DNA of 42,794 bases from an uncultured Eubacteriales bacterium (GCA_900319075.1 ONMZ01000014.1:1-42794); one strand, 5' to 3'. Shown: positions 25,102 through 33,091, numbered from the stretch's first letter. A program made the numbers and translations. Notes: a model not told the origin generated them from the sequence alone.

Positions 25102-26190
25102 TTAACCCTTTAACGGGTCAAAACCTTTTGCCATAATGCAGTTTTGAAGATCATAGGCTCCGCATGGGGGGACAGGGGTCACGGCTCTCAGGCTGTCCGG
25201 CTCGCACAGGCATGAGGCAGGGAATATCATCCGGGCTGTCGTCTGTTTGCCAAGGGGGGAGGAAAACTCCAGATGTGCCCCCATTGAATTACAGTAACAA
25301 GCTGCAACGGCGATCCCCAAAGATTCTCCGGGACCAAAGCTTTTGAAGGCGCCAAAGGGAACCTTATATTCTTCAAGGGCCTTTATATCGGCGTCTGTTC
25401 CGTTGTCGGCAACGCTTATGACCACCGAATCCGGGGTCTTTTCAACACAAAGAGTACACTCCTTCTTTTCGGCGTTACAATACATATAAGCATTCACAAG
25501 CAGGTTGCACACCGCTGCTCTGAGCCTGTCTGAATTGGTTTTCATATAGATCGGTCCGTCGGTTAGCTTGCAGATAAAGCAGCAATCATTTTCCTCAAAG
25601 GCGTCGTCAAGATCCTGTGCAATGCTTTGTATTATCTTTGATACGTCCACAAGCTGGGTGGAGTACTGTCCGTTATAATACTTTGAGATCTCGTTGAGAT
25701 TTGCGGTGGAGGAAAAGACCTTTAAGATGCTGTATCTTATTTTTTTGTTGGCAGCCAGCCGTTCAAGGTCGCCCCTTTGCACAAGCTCCTGCCTTTCGTC
25801 CTCGATCGAGTATACCACCGAGGCAAGTTCGTTCCTTATATTGCCCAGGAAGTTGTTTTTGAACCGGATATGGTCGGAAAGGTCGGAAAGCTCCTCCACG
25901 TCGCTGCAGGAATAGAATTGCAGGATATATCCGCAGATGTCGCCGGCTTCTTCGATGGGTATGATGTCTGCGGCAGGTGATCTTCCGAAATCGGTGTGAT
26001 ACCTGACGGTGGCAGGGGCATCAAGGGGCAGAGAAAGCTCACAGTCCCCCCAGCTGCGAAGTTTGCTGCCGTCAAAGGCAGCGGGAACGCCTTTCCCGTT
26101 ATCCCACAGGGGAACGAGCCTGCTGTCGGTGACCATCACCGCTTTTGGGAAAGAAGAATAAATGTTTTTTAAAGTTTCAAGGCAATCCAT
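25102..26190 (-). CDS. Histidine-kinase-like protein with Asn replacing the phospho-acceptor His
   Basis: A 362-aa soluble protein. I chose the ATG at 26190 (GGAG seven bases upstream) because the ATG at 26217 would sit about 12 bases from the -10 box. Residues 10-95 form a PAS-like domain (VMVTDSRLVPLWDNG, GDICGYILQFYS). The following helix has FLGNIRNELASV (114-125), which aligns with FLANVSHELRTPL but has Asn120 at the His position. The HATPase domain is intact: N-box NLLVNAYMY (229-237), G1 VADNGTD (260-266), G2 GPGESLGIAVA. It should bind ATP but not autophosphorylate in the normal way. Monocistronic; no response regulator adjacent. Confidence 0.8.
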   Translation of the reverse strand: MDCLETLKNIYSSFPKAVMVTDSRLVPLWDNGKGVPAAFDGSKLRSWGDCELSLPLDAPATVRYHTDFGRSPAADIIPIEEAGDICGYILQFYSCSDVEELSDLSDHIRFKNNFLGNIRNELASVVYSIEDERQELVQRGDLERLAANKKIRYSILKVFSSTANLNEISKYYNGQYSTQLVDVSKIIQSIAQDLDDAFEENDCCFICKLTDGPIYMKTNSDRLRAAVCNLLVNAYMYCNAEKKECTLCVEKTPDSVVISVADNGTDADIKALEEYKVPFGAFKSFGPGESLGIAVAACYCNSMGAHLEFSSPLGKQTTARMIFPASCLCEPDSLRAVTPVPPCGAYDLQNCIMAKGFDPLKG

Positions 26191-26229
26191 GGGTACGCTC
26201 CATTCAATTATAATCATACTTTATTACAC

Positions 26230-26258
26230 ATTATACCCACTATGAGCCTTTTTGTCAA
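26230..26258 (-). promoter_or_regulatory. Promoter of the kinase-like gene
   Basis: Minus strand TTGACA (26253-26258), 17-base spacer, TATAAT (26230-26235), perfect at both boxes; it decides the downstream start at 26190. Confidence 0.87.
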
Positions 26259-26348
26259 TAAAAGCCTTTTATATTTGCCCTTTTTGACCTTGCAAAGGCG
26301 ATCTTACAAAAAGTTGGCACAAAGTTAGCATAAAATTTGCAAAAACAC

Positions 26349-26377
26349 TTGAAATGTAAATGAAAATGTAGTATAAT
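26349..26377 (+). promoter_or_regulatory. Strong SigA-type promoter of gapA
   Basis: TTGAAA (26349-26354), 17-base spacer, perfect TATAAT (26372-26377), with AT-rich upstream sequence. The ribosome site TTAGGAGG (26393-26400) is near-perfect. Confidence 0.88.
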
Positions 26378-26410
26378 AATTACAGAATTTTTTTAGGAGG
26401 TATATCAATT

Positions 26411-27448
26411 ATGGCAGTTAAAGTTGCAATCAATGGTTTTGGACGTATTGGACGTCTCGCATTCAGACAGATGTTCGGTGCAGAGGGTTACGATGTTGTT
26501 GCTATCAACGACCTGACTAAGCCTTCAATGCTCGCAAATCTTCTCAAGTATGACACCGCTCAGGGTGGATACTGCGGAAAGATCGGTGAGAACGTTCACA
26601 CTGTAACAGCTGATGACGAGGCTAACACCATCACAGTTGACGGCAAGACACTTACTATTTACAAAGAGGCTGACGCAAGCAAGCTTCCTTGGGGCGAGAT
26701 CGGCGTAGACGTTGTTCTGGAGTGCACAGGTTTCTACTGCTCAAAGGATAAGTCTATGGCTCACATCAATGCAGGCGCTAAGAAGGTAGTTATTTCCGCT
26801 CCTGCAGGAAAGGATCTGAAGACTATCGTATTCTCCGTAAACGAGAAGACACTTACAAGTGAGGATCAGATCATTTCTGCTGCATCCTGCACAACCAACT
26901 GCCTGGCACCTATGGCAGATACACTTAACAAGTATGCTCCTATCCAGAGCGGTATCATGAGCACGATCCACGCTTACACAGGCGACCAGATGATCCTTGA
27001 CGGTCCTCACAGAAAGGGCGACCTGAGAAGAGCAAGAGCCGGTGCTGCAAACATCGTTCCTAACTCAACAGGTGCTGCAAAGGCTATCGGACTTGTTATC
27101 CCTGAGCTCAACGGCAAGCTTATCGGTTCTGCACAGAGAGTTCCTGTTCCAACAGGTTCCACAACTATCCTTACCGCTGTTGTTAAGGGCACAGACGTTA
27201 CAGCTGAGGGCATCAACGCTGCTATGAAGGCTGCTGCTTCCGAGAGCTTTGGCTACAACGAGGATCCTATCGTTTCTTCCGATGTTATCGGCATGAAGTT
27301 CGGTTCTCTGTTCGATGCTACACAGACAATGGTAAGCAAGATAGCTGATGATCTCTACGAGGTACAGGTTGTTTCCTGGTACGACAACGAGAACAGCTAC
27401 ACAAGCCAGATGGTAAGAACTATCAAGTATTTCGCTGAGAACTGCTGA
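26411..27448 (+). CDS. gapA: Glyceraldehyde-3-phosphate dehydrogenase
   Basis: The glycolytic enzyme that oxidises glyceraldehyde-3-phosphate to 1,3-bisphosphoglycerate with NAD. The 345 aa contain the NAD fold INGFGRIGR (8-16), Asp34 favouring NAD over NADP, the catalytic Cys160 in SAASCTTNC, and the conserved [15 protein letters not shown] and [15 protein letters not shown] segments. Codon choice is markedly biased to GCT, GTT, ATC, TCC and AAG compared with neighbours, and promoter and ribosome site are near-consensus, consistent with very high expression. It is monocistronic, followed by a clear terminator, and not next to pgk or tpi in this window. Confidence 0.98.
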   Translation: MAVKVAINGFGRIGRLAFRQMFGAEGYDVVAINDLTKPSMLANLLKYDTAQGGYCGKIGENVHTVTADDEANTITVDGKTLTIYKEADASKLPWGEIGVDVVLECTGFYCSKDKSMAHINAGAKKVVISAPAGKDLKTIVFSVNEKTLTSEDQIISAASCTTNCLAPMADTLNKYAPIQSGIMSTIHAYTGDQMILDGPHRKGDLRRARAGAANIVPNSTGAAKAIGLVIPELNGKLIGSAQRVPVPTGSTTILTAVVKGTDVTAEGINAAMKAAASESFGYNEDPIVSSDVIGMKFGSLFDATQTMVSKIADDLYEVQVVSWYDNENSYTSQMVRTIKYFAENC

Positions 27449-27473
27449 TAGATATTCTTAAAGCTATAATTAG

Positions 27474-27503
27474 GGCTGCTGCGTTTTTTGCAGCAGCCTT
27501 TTT
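27474..27503 (+). terminator. Terminator after gapA
   Basis: GGCTGCTGC (27474-27482) pairs perfectly with GCAGCAGCC (27490-27498), followed by TTTTT. Confidence 0.92.
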
Positions 27504-27523
27504 GTATACGGAGGTGAGCGTTC

Positions 27524-28111
27524 ATGCTTATTGATATTTCACAGGAAGTTTTTAACTGCACGGTTTTTCCGGGGGACCCCCAGCCTCAGAACATACGGGC
27601 TCAGAGCATCAAAAACGGGGATATATGCAATCTGACGGAGATACATATGTGCGCCCACAACGGCACTCACGTGGATTCACCGTATCATTTTATCGACAGC
27701 GGCAAAACTATTGACCGGATGCCCCTTGAAAGCTACATCGGGGATTGTTTCGTCACCCATGACAGGGGGGATATCACCGGGGAGAAGGCTGAAAAGATAC
27801 TTGAAAAGGCAAGGGCTGCAGGGGCAGAAAAGAGGATCCTTATTGGCGGAAAGGTGGTCGTTACCGAGGCTGCGGCGCAGGTGTTCGCAGACGCAGGGAT
27901 CATACTTATCGGCAACGAGAGCCAGACGGTGGGGCCGGAGGATTCTCCCCGAAACGTTCACCTTATCCTGCTTGGCAGGGAAGTTACTCTTCTTGAAGGG
28001 GTAAGGCTTGGGGGCGTTGAGGAAGGAAAATATTTTCTTATGGCACAGCCTTTGAATCTGGGCGGAAGCGACGGCTCTCCATGCAGAGCGGTGCTTATGA
28101 AAAGCGAGTAA
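27524..28111 (+). CDS. Cyclase-family metal hydrolase (kynurenine formamidase-like)
   Basis: A 195-aa member of the cyclase family, metal-dependent amide hydrolases that include kynurenine formamidase. The diagnostic HNGTHVDSPYHF (residues 45-56) supplies the metal-binding His/His/Asp set. Upstream are MLIDISQEVFNCTVFPGDP at the N-terminus, and downstream GIILIGNESQTV and HLILLGREVTLLEGV, as in the family. No tryptophan-degradation genes are near, so the substrate is open. GGAGGTGA lies seven bases before the ATG, close behind the gapA terminator; no promoter was identified, so limited read-through from gapA is possible. Confidence 0.87.
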   Translation: MLIDISQEVFNCTVFPGDPQPQNIRAQSIKNGDICNLTEIHMCAHNGTHVDSPYHFIDSGKTIDRMPLESYIGDCFVTHDRGDITGEKAEKILEKARAAGAEKRILIGGKVVVTEAAAQVFADAGIILIGNESQTVGPEDSPRNVHLILLGREVTLLEGVRLGGVEEGKYFLMAQPLNLGGSDGSPCRAVLMKSE

Positions 28112-28128
28112 AATTCAAAATGGCAGTA

Positions 28129-28159
28129 AAAAGCTCCCGATGACAGGTCGGGAGCTTTT
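28129..28159. terminator. Bidirectional terminator between the cyclase gene and the first zinc-ribbon gene
   Basis: AAAAGCTCCCGA (28129-28140) pairs perfectly with TCGGGAGCTTTT (28148-28159). Confidence 0.92.
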
Positions 28160-28162
28160 GTG

Positions 28163-28549
28163 TTAATTCATTTTGTTTCCGCAGCCGGCACAGAAAGTTG
28201 AACCCGGTGCGTTCATCATTCCGCAGCTCTGACAGCGGACGCCCTGTGGCTGCATATATGGCTGCTGCGGCTGGTATGGCTGTCCATACTGCTGATTTGG
28301 ATACTGACCATTGTTGTACGGCGGCATCTGCTTTGTTTTGTCTTGCATAACAAGACAGATGACAAGGCCGATAACGCCGAGGAACAAACCGCAGCAGAAC
28401 CACGCAGCAGGCATATCATAGCCTTTTTTCTTCATGATGCTCATACACACAAAGCCGAGAACAAACGTAAGGATAAAACCAAATATAACAAATATCCAGG
28501 CGATTATTGCGAATTCGCCGAAGGCTTCACCGAAATTATATGCGAACAT
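28163..28549 (-). CDS. Small membrane protein with C-terminal zinc ribbon (copy 1)
   Basis: Family not identified. The 128-aa protein starts at 28549 with GGAGG upstream; the frame upstream of it overlaps the promoter. TM1 is about 9-35 and TM2 about 48-68 (AWFCCGLFLGVIGLVI). A Gln/Pro/Tyr-rich linker (about 75-103) follows, and the C-terminus is a zinc ribbon of the CxxCG...CxxCGNK type (CQSCGMMNAPGSTFCAGCGNK), likely cytoplasmic. It is clearly paralogous to the gene at 28672: same TM core FCCGxFLGxIGLVI, linker style and zinc ribbon. Own promoter and terminator, so the copies are separate units, not an operon. Role unknown. Confidence 0.82.
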   Translation of the reverse strand: MFAYNFGEAFGEFAIIAWIFVIFGFILTFVLGFVCMSIMKKKGYDMPAAWFCCGLFLGVIGLVICLVMQDKTKQMPPYNNGQYPNQQYGQPYQPQQPYMQPQGVRCQSCGMMNAPGSTFCAGCGNKMN

Positions 28550-28582
28550 AATAGATCCTCCAATGTTCAAATTTACGTATAC

Positions 28583-28610
28583 ATTATAATCACTTTTTTG
28601 CAAATGTCAA
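28583..28610 (-). promoter_or_regulatory. Promoter of zinc-ribbon copy 1
   Basis: Minus strand TTGACA (28605-28610), 16-base spacer, TATAAT (28583-28588). Confidence 0.82.
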
Positions 28611-28631
28611 GCACTTTTTCACATTTTGCGC

Positions 28632-28659
28632 AAAAAAACAAGCTCCCGTTCCCGAGAGC
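28632..28659 (-). terminator. Terminator after zinc-ribbon copy 2
   Basis: GCTCTCG (minus, 28659-28653) pairs with CGGGAGC (28648-28642) across a GGAA tetraloop with one G-U, followed by a U-tract (plus-strand A-run 28632-28638). Confidence 0.82.
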
Positions 28660-28671
28660 CTGCTGTAATTG

Positions 28672-29151
28672 TTATCTGATCTTGTTGCCGCACTGCTGGC
28701 AATAGGTCGTATCGGGGTGGTTTATCATTCCGCATGAGTTGCAGCGGATACCCTGAGGCTGCTGATTCATCATCGGCTGACCCATCGGTGGCTGACCCAT
28801 TGGCGGCTGACCCATTGGCGGCTGACCGTAGGGCTGACCCTGCATTGGCTGACCGTAAGGCTGCATTGGCTGACCATATGGGTTTGCGTAGGGATTGCCG
28901 TATGGGCTGCCGTAAGGATTGCCGTTCTGGAAGGGCTGATTTCTGAGGTCGGGACGGGTGATAGCGATCACAAGACCGATAATCCCCAGGAAAAATCCGC
29001 AGCAGAACCATGCCCCGAGATTCTGATAACCCTTGTTTTTCATAACATAACGCACCACAAAGCCCCAGACCGTACAGCCGATAAGACAGCCGATCAGAAT
29101 GCCCACCCAGAAGGAAGTGTCATAGTAATCATAAATCGAAGCCAAACACAT
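28672..29151 (-). CDS. Small membrane protein with C-terminal zinc ribbon (copy 2)
   Basis: Paralogue of the 28163 gene, 159 aa. TM1 (about 13-34) and TM2 (about 46-64, AWFCCGFFLGIIGLVI) are followed by a longer linker (about 72-133) built of GNPYGSPYGNPY and GQPPM units, then the zinc ribbon CNSCGMINHPDTTYCQQCGNK at the very end. GGGGAGAG lies upstream of the ATG. The TM cores and ribbons are much more alike than the linkers, so linker length differs by in-frame repeat change. Function unknown; a zinc-ribbon membrane adaptor is only a guess. A ZIP metal transporter gene lies divergently next to the group. Confidence 0.82.
   Translation of the reverse strand: MCLASIYDYYDTSFWVGILIGCLIGCTVWGFVVRYVMKNKGYQNLGAWFCCGFFLGIIGLVIAITRPDLRNQPFQNGNPYGSPYGNPYANPYGQPMQPYGQPMQGQPYGQPPMGQPPMGQPPMGQPMMNQQPQGIRCNSCGMINHPDTTYCQQCGNKIR
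28775..28819 (-). repeat. 15-bp tandem repeat encoding GQPPM
   Basis: The 15-base unit GGCTGACCCATTGGC (plus-strand reading) recurs in phase from 28775 to 28819, with decayed copies to 28860. It encodes the repeating GQPPM of copy 2. Confidence 0.85.
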
Positions 29152-29184
29152 AAAAAATCTCTCCCCTTAATAAACTTCAACATT

Positions 29185-29213
29185 ATAATACAATTTTCCA
29201 AGCAAAAAGTCAA
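29185..29213 (-). promoter_or_regulatory. Promoter of zinc-ribbon copy 2
   Basis: Minus strand TTGACT (29208-29213), 17-base spacer, TATTAT (29185-29190). The -35 box overlaps the foot of the preceding terminator hairpin. Confidence 0.72.
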
Positions 29214-29232
29214 GCCCTCGGGGGAGGGCTTG
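29204..29232 (-). terminator. Terminator of the decayed zinc-ribbon copy
   Basis: Minus strand CAAGCCCT (29232-29225) pairs with AGGGCTTG (29218-29211), then a T-rich tract. It sits ten bases after the stop of the decayed third copy, in the same position as terminators of the two intact copies. Confidence 0.75.
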
Positions 29233-29241
29233 TTGATAATA

Positions 29242-29307
29242 CTATTTTAGTTTGTTTCCACAAGATATGCAAAACATTGAGTAGCATATGAATCCAAATG
29301 CTGTACA
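29242..29307 (-). pseudogene. Decayed third copy of the zinc-ribbon membrane protein (C-terminal remnant)
   Basis: On the minus strand the last 21 codons before the TAG at 29242-29244 read as a degraded zinc ribbon ending MFCISCGNKLK, matching CAGCGNK and CQQCGNK of the intact copies. The first CxxC is CTAF: the second Cys is Phe, and the spacing is two residues shorter. No start, TM segments or linker are found upstream; the frame runs into a plus-strand terminator-like hairpin. It retains a terminator, so it is best read as the remains of a third tandem paralogue. Too short for any automatic call, hence moderate confidence. Confidence 0.6.
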
Positions 29308-29344
29308 GGGTGATGGTTTTATTCGCCTTTGTACAGCCTTTTTT
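29300..29344 (+). terminator. Terminator-like hairpin upstream of the ZIP transporter gene
   Basis: GCTGTAC (29300-29306) pairs with GTACAGC (29331-29337), with an inner stem GGTGA/TCGCC, followed by TTTTTT (29339-29344). No plus-strand gene precedes it. It could be an attenuator or the end of a small RNA; 29345-29444 shows nothing else recognisable. Confidence 0.6.
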
Positions 29345-29444
29345 GTTTTAACAAGTCTTTGTTCATGTGCATAGATTGTATCAGGCAGGTGTGGTCATCA
29401 GTACAAAATATTGTACACTTGCAAATACATGAAAGGACTTTGAC

Positions 29445-30230
29445 ATGAACGGTTTTATTTATGCCCTGGGCGGCACCGGTTTCACTTTTTTAATGACTGT
29501 TCTCGGTGCGGCGGTGGTTTTTTTCTTTAAAAGCGATAGACACAGCGAAAAGGCGCAAAGTGTGTTTCTTGGCTTTGCATCGGGGGTGATGATAGCGGCT
29601 TCGGTGTGGTCGCTGCTTATCCCTGCAATAGATGAGGCGGAAAGGCTTGGAAAGAAAGGGTGGATACCTGCATCGTTCGGTTTTATGCTTGGGGTGGTGT
29701 TTTTAATGCTCCTTGACAAGCTTATTCCTTATTTCAGACCGGAGCCGGACAGGGAGGATTGCGTTAAAAACGGACTTAAACGCACCTCGATGCTTATATT
29801 TGCCATAACGCTGCACAATATTCCCGAGGGAATGGCGGTAGGACTTGCATTTGCTTTGGCAGCAAAAAACGATAGCAGCGTACTTCTTGCCTCTGCAATA
29901 GCTCTTGCGGTGGGCATGGGGATACAGAACTTTCCGGAAGGGGCGGCTATCTCTTTGCCCATACGACAAGCCGGACGTTCACGCAGCAGGGCGTTTGTAT
30001 GCGGTGCGGCATCGGGAGTCGTAGAGCCGGTCTTCGGACTTGTGACCGTGCTTATCGCAGGCACGGCGCAGCTGCTTTTGCCCTGGCTGCTCTCATTTGC
30101 GGCAGGGGCAATGCTTTATGTGGTGGTGGAGGAGCTTATCCCCGAAGCGCACCTTGGCAACTCCCACATAGGTACGCTGGGGGTCATGATCGGCTTTTTG
30201 CTGATGATGACGCTTGATGTTGCCCTTTAG
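29445..30230 (+). CDS. ZIP-family divalent metal transporter
   Basis: A 261-aa membrane permease of the ZIP family (ZupT type), importing zinc or other divalent metals. Eight hydrophobic segments are discernible. TM4 carries LHNIPEGMAVGLAFA and TM5 QNFPEGAAISLPI, the paired His/Asn/Pro-Glu-Gly motifs that form the binuclear metal site. The loop between TM3 and TM4 is short and lacks the His-rich stretch of many ZIPs. AAAGGA precedes the ATG. It is preceded by a long leader with a terminator-like hairpin and lies divergently from zinc-ribbon membrane proteins, hinting at a metal context (inference). Confidence 0.92.
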   Translation: MNGFIYALGGTGFTFLMTVLGAAVVFFFKSDRHSEKAQSVFLGFASGVMIAASVWSLLIPAIDEAERLGKKGWIPASFGFMLGVVFLMLLDKLIPYFRPEPDREDCVKNGLKRTSMLIFAITLHNIPEGMAVGLAFALAAKNDSSVLLASAIALAVGMGIQNFPEGAAISLPIRQAGRSRSRAFVCGAASGVVEPVFGLVTVLIAGTAQLLLPWLLSFAAGAMLYVVVEELIPEAHLGNSHIGTLGVMIGFLLMMTLDVAL

Positions 30231-30329
30231 AGGCGAGAGACAGCATTGAGTACAAAAGCGAGTTTTGTCGAAGGAATGGATTTGTGCAAGGTGCATAAAA
30301 AAGTTGATAAATATAATGTGAATTATCTA

Positions 30330-30358
30330 TTGATAAAAATGCGAAAATTTGTTATAAT
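30330..30358 (+). promoter_or_regulatory. Promoter of the GH13 gene
   Basis: TTGATA (30330-30335), 17-base spacer, perfect TATAAT (30353-30358). It excludes starts before about 30370. Confidence 0.83.
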
Positions 30359-30411
30359 GTATATTGGCGGGTTTTGAAAATACTGACCGCCGTGAAAGGA
30401 TGTTAATTACT

Positions 30412-31722
30412 ATGTGGGCAAATGAAAGTGTGTTTTATCAGATCTATCCTTTGGGTTTCTGCGGTGCGCCGTTTGAAAACGACGGACAGTGCGTTAACCG
30501 GATATCAAAAGTTTCCGACTGGATAGATCACATGACGAAGCTGGGGATAAATGCAATATACTTTTCCCCTGTTTTTGAGTCGGACACTCACGGATACAAC
30601 ACAAGGGACTTCAGAAAAATAGACTGCCGTCTGGGCACAAACGAGGATTTTGCCAAGGTTTGCAAAGATCTTCACAAGGCAGGGATCAAGGTGGTGCTTG
30701 ACGGTGTGTTCAACCATGTGGGCAGAGGTTTCTGGGCTTTTCAGGACGTGCTGAAAAACCGTGAGGGCTCGGCGTACAAAGACTGGTTTTATATCAACTT
30801 CGGGGGAAATTCCAACTACAATGATGGGCTTTGGTACGAAGGCTGGGAGGGTCACTTTGATCTTGTCAAGCTTAACCTGAATAATCCCCAGGTAGTGGAT
30901 CATATACTTGAATGTGTAAGCAAGTGGGTCAGTGAATTTGACATTGACGGACTGCGGCTTGATGTGGCGTACTGCCTTGACAGAAACTTTATGAAGCGTC
31001 TGCGTGCACATTGCAGCAGCATTAAGGAGGACTTTTTCCTTGTGGGCGAGATCATCCACGGGGACTATAAGCAGATCGTAAACGATGAGATGCTCCAGTC
31101 CTGCACCAATTACGAGTGCTATAAGGGTATGTATTCCAGCTTCAACTCCATGAATATGTTTGAGATATGCCACTCGGTGAAAAATATGTTCGGACCTGAG
31201 AACTGGTGCAGATGCAGAGGAATGGAGCTTTTGAACTTTGTGGACAATCACGATGTTACAAGGGTGGCAAGCATACTTACTAATCCCAAGCATCTGCCGC
31301 TCATATACGGCTTGCTGTTTGCAATAAAGGGTATACCTTGTATTTACTACGGTTCCGAGTGGGGAGCAAAGGCGGAGAAGTCACAGGGGGATCCTGCGCT
31401 CAGGGCTTGCTTTGAAAAGCCCGAATGGAACGAGCTGACGGATCTTATCGCTAAGCTGTGCGAGATAAGAAAAAGCAGCAAGGCACTTAGCTATGGAGAG
31501 ATATCCGTTCCGGTGCTGACAAACAAACAGTGCATCATAGAAAGAAAGTTTGAGGATGAGCGTGTGCTTATTGCGATAAATGCAGATGCTGAGCCGTATA
31601 CAGCGCACTTTGATGCCGGCTGCGGTCAGGCGCAGGAGCTTATCAGCGACACGATCCACGATTTCGGCGGTGGAAGTGAACTTAAACCGTACAGCGTTGA
31701 AGTGTGGAAAATGGAGAGGTAA
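30412..31722 (+). CDS. GH13 alpha-glucosidase/maltodextrin-degrading enzyme, intracellular
   Basis: A glycoside hydrolase family 13 enzyme acting on alpha-1,4 or alpha-1,6 glucans, probably cytoplasmic because no signal peptide is present. Starting at 30412 (GAAAGG about 12 bases upstream) it has 436 aa. The four GH13 regions are intact: DGVFNH (97-102), GLRLDVAY with nucleophile Asp184, GEIIHG with acid/base Glu213, and FVDNHD with Asp281. The C-terminal ~60 residues form a small beta domain. Its short length and CGSEWGA-type loop (YYGSEWGAK) favour cyclomaltodextrinase or oligo-glucosidase types. It is followed by an M15 peptidase gene after 18 bases. The precise specificity is not readable. 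Confidence 0.92.
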   Translation: MWANESVFYQIYPLGFCGAPFENDGQCVNRISKVSDWIDHMTKLGINAIYFSPVFESDTHGYNTRDFRKIDCRLGTNEDFAKVCKDLHKAGIKVVLDGVFNHVGRGFWAFQDVLKNREGSAYKDWFYINFGGNSNYNDGLWYEGWEGHFDLVKLNLNNPQVVDHILECVSKWVSEFDIDGLRLDVAYCLDRNFMKRLRAHCSSIKEDFFLVGEIIHGDYKQIVNDEMLQSCTNYECYKGMYSSFNSMNMFEICHSVKNMFGPENWCRCRGMELLNFVDNHDVTRVASILTNPKHLPLIYGLLFAIKGIPCIYYGSEWGAKAEKSQGDPALRACFEKPEWNELTDLIAKLCEIRKSSKALSYGEISVPVLTNKQCIIERKFEDERVLIAINADAEPYTAHFDAGCGQAQELISDTIHDFGGGSELKPYSVEVWKMER

Positions 31723-31740
31723 ACGCAAGGGGGCATTTAC

Positions 31741-32325
31741 TTGGAATTTATCACATACGAAGAGGGGTTCACAGCAGAGCCCCTGCCTGAGGAAATAAAA
31801 GAAATGATGATAGGCAAGTCCTTTCACGAAAACAAGGATGTGGGACTTGACGAGCTCGCATATCTTAAAATGAAACACGTGGGGTTTGACGGACAGACAA
31901 AACAGGGTGAGATGGTCGTGCATTATTCTCTTGCCCGTGAGGTTTTGGAGATATTCTGCGAGCTTTACAATGCCGGGTATCAGATAGAGAAAATGCACCT
32001 TGTTGACCGGTATGATGCAGATGATGAGCGCTCTATGGCGGATAACAACTCCTCAGCGTTCAACTACCGTGTGGTGGCAGATACGGATATAGTATCCATG
32101 CACGCCTACGGCAGGGCAATCGACATCAATCCTTTGATAAACCCTTACATAGTGGGCGAAAAGGTGATGCCTGCAAATGGTGCAGAGTACGCCAACAGAA
32201 AGGGAAAGTTCCCTCATAAGATCGACCACGACGATCTGTGCTACAAGCTTTTCAAAAGCAAGGGCTGGACCTGGGGAGGGGACTGGAAGACCCAGAAGGA
32301 TTATCAGCATTTTTACAAGACCTGA
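31741..32325 (+). CDS. M15-family peptidase (D-Ala-D-Ala carboxypeptidase/VanY-like fold)
   Basis: A 194-aa protein with a TTG start seven bases after AAGGGGG. The zinc site of the M15 family is clear: SMHAYGRAIDINP supplies His and Asp, and GGDWKTQKDYQHFY at the end supplies the catalytic Asp and third His. It should cleave peptidoglycan peptides. No signal peptide or TM segment is visible, unusual for a wall hydrolase; it could be exported by another route, released by lysis, or act inside on recycled muropeptides. It shares the transcript of the GH13 gene. Confidence 0.88.
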   Translation: MEFITYEEGFTAEPLPEEIKEMMIGKSFHENKDVGLDELAYLKMKHVGFDGQTKQGEMVVHYSLAREVLEIFCELYNAGYQIEKMHLVDRYDADDERSMADNNSSAFNYRVVADTDIVSMHAYGRAIDINPLINPYIVGEKVMPANGAEYANRKGKFPHKIDHDDLCYKLFKSKGWTWGGDWKTQKDYQHFYKT

Positions 32326-32362
32326 AAGAATTTCTCTCAAAGCTTAATGACTTGTTAATGTC

Positions 32363-33040
32363 TTGTGTGGTATTCTGTATATGGGATATGCAGATCATTT
32401 CGGCAGACCGGTGGAGATCATCGTAGTTTGCAACCGCTGCACCGATAAGACCATGGAGCTTGCACAGGCAAACGGTGCAAGGACACTGACCAACGAACAG
32501 CGGTGTATTGCTGCGGTGCGAAACACGGGGATAAAAGCTGCCCGGGGCAGGTACATATTGACCATTGACTGTGACAACCGCATGACAAAGGGGACTATCA
32601 AGGAAGCGTACCGTTTGCTCAAAAGCGGAAAATATATCGGCGGCGGTGCCCCCATAAGATTTGAAAGGTACTCGCTGCCCCTTTATCTGAACGACTATAT
32701 GTGCCGTGGTGCATTCGCCCTTACCGGTCTTTACTGCGGAATGTTCTGGGCTTCAAAGCAGTCCTTTGAGGCTGTGGGCGGCTTTGCGGACAAGCGGGCG
32801 ATGGAGGATGTGCAGACAGCCAGAAACCTTAAAGCCTACGGGAAAAAACTCGGAAAAAAGTACGGGTGTTTAAAAAGAAACTATCTTATAAATTCCACAC
32901 GCAAATGGGACGATATGGGAGACTGGCTGTATATAAGACTGCTGTTTGAAAACGCAGGCAGCATTATAAAAGCCGCCCTTGGCAACAGCAGGGAATATGA
33001 CAAGCTGGTGGATAAGCTTTTTTACGATTACAACGGCTAA
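32363..33040 (+). pseudogene. Family 2 glycosyltransferase, probably 5'-truncated
   Basis: About 225 codons of a GT-A fold transferase. The frame enters at the second strand, PVEIIVVCNRCTDKT, then has the NTGIKAARGRYI and LTIDCDNRM (DxD-like) segments, GMFWASKQSFEAVGGF and MEDVQTARNLKAYGKKLG. The expected first ~25 residues (VIIPALNEE and the first helix) are missing in this frame and I do not see them in the other two. The only start is a GTG with no ribosome site, and just 38 bases separate it from the M15 gene. I call it a truncated gene; a small functional protein cannot be excluded. Confidence 0.65.
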
Positions 33041-33048
33041 GGACATAA

Positions 33049-33091
33049 AAAGACCTTTCTTTGCATCGCTGCATTGAAAGGTCTTTGTTTT
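33049..33091. terminator. Bidirectional terminator between the GT2 remnant and the DHHW gene
   Basis: AAAGACCTTTC (33049-33059) pairs perfectly with GAAAGGTCTTT (33076-33086), with an A-run before and a T-run after. Confidence 0.9.

Noticed and set aside
25081-25120. Terminator at the end of the kinase-like gene (AAAGGGGTTAACCCTTT).
   Set aside because: The stem is only about six pairs around a TTAA palindrome and no good U-tract follows on the minus strand.
28775-28860. CRISPR-like short repeats.
   Set aside because: The repeats are contiguous 15-base coding units without spacers, encoding GQPPM in frame.
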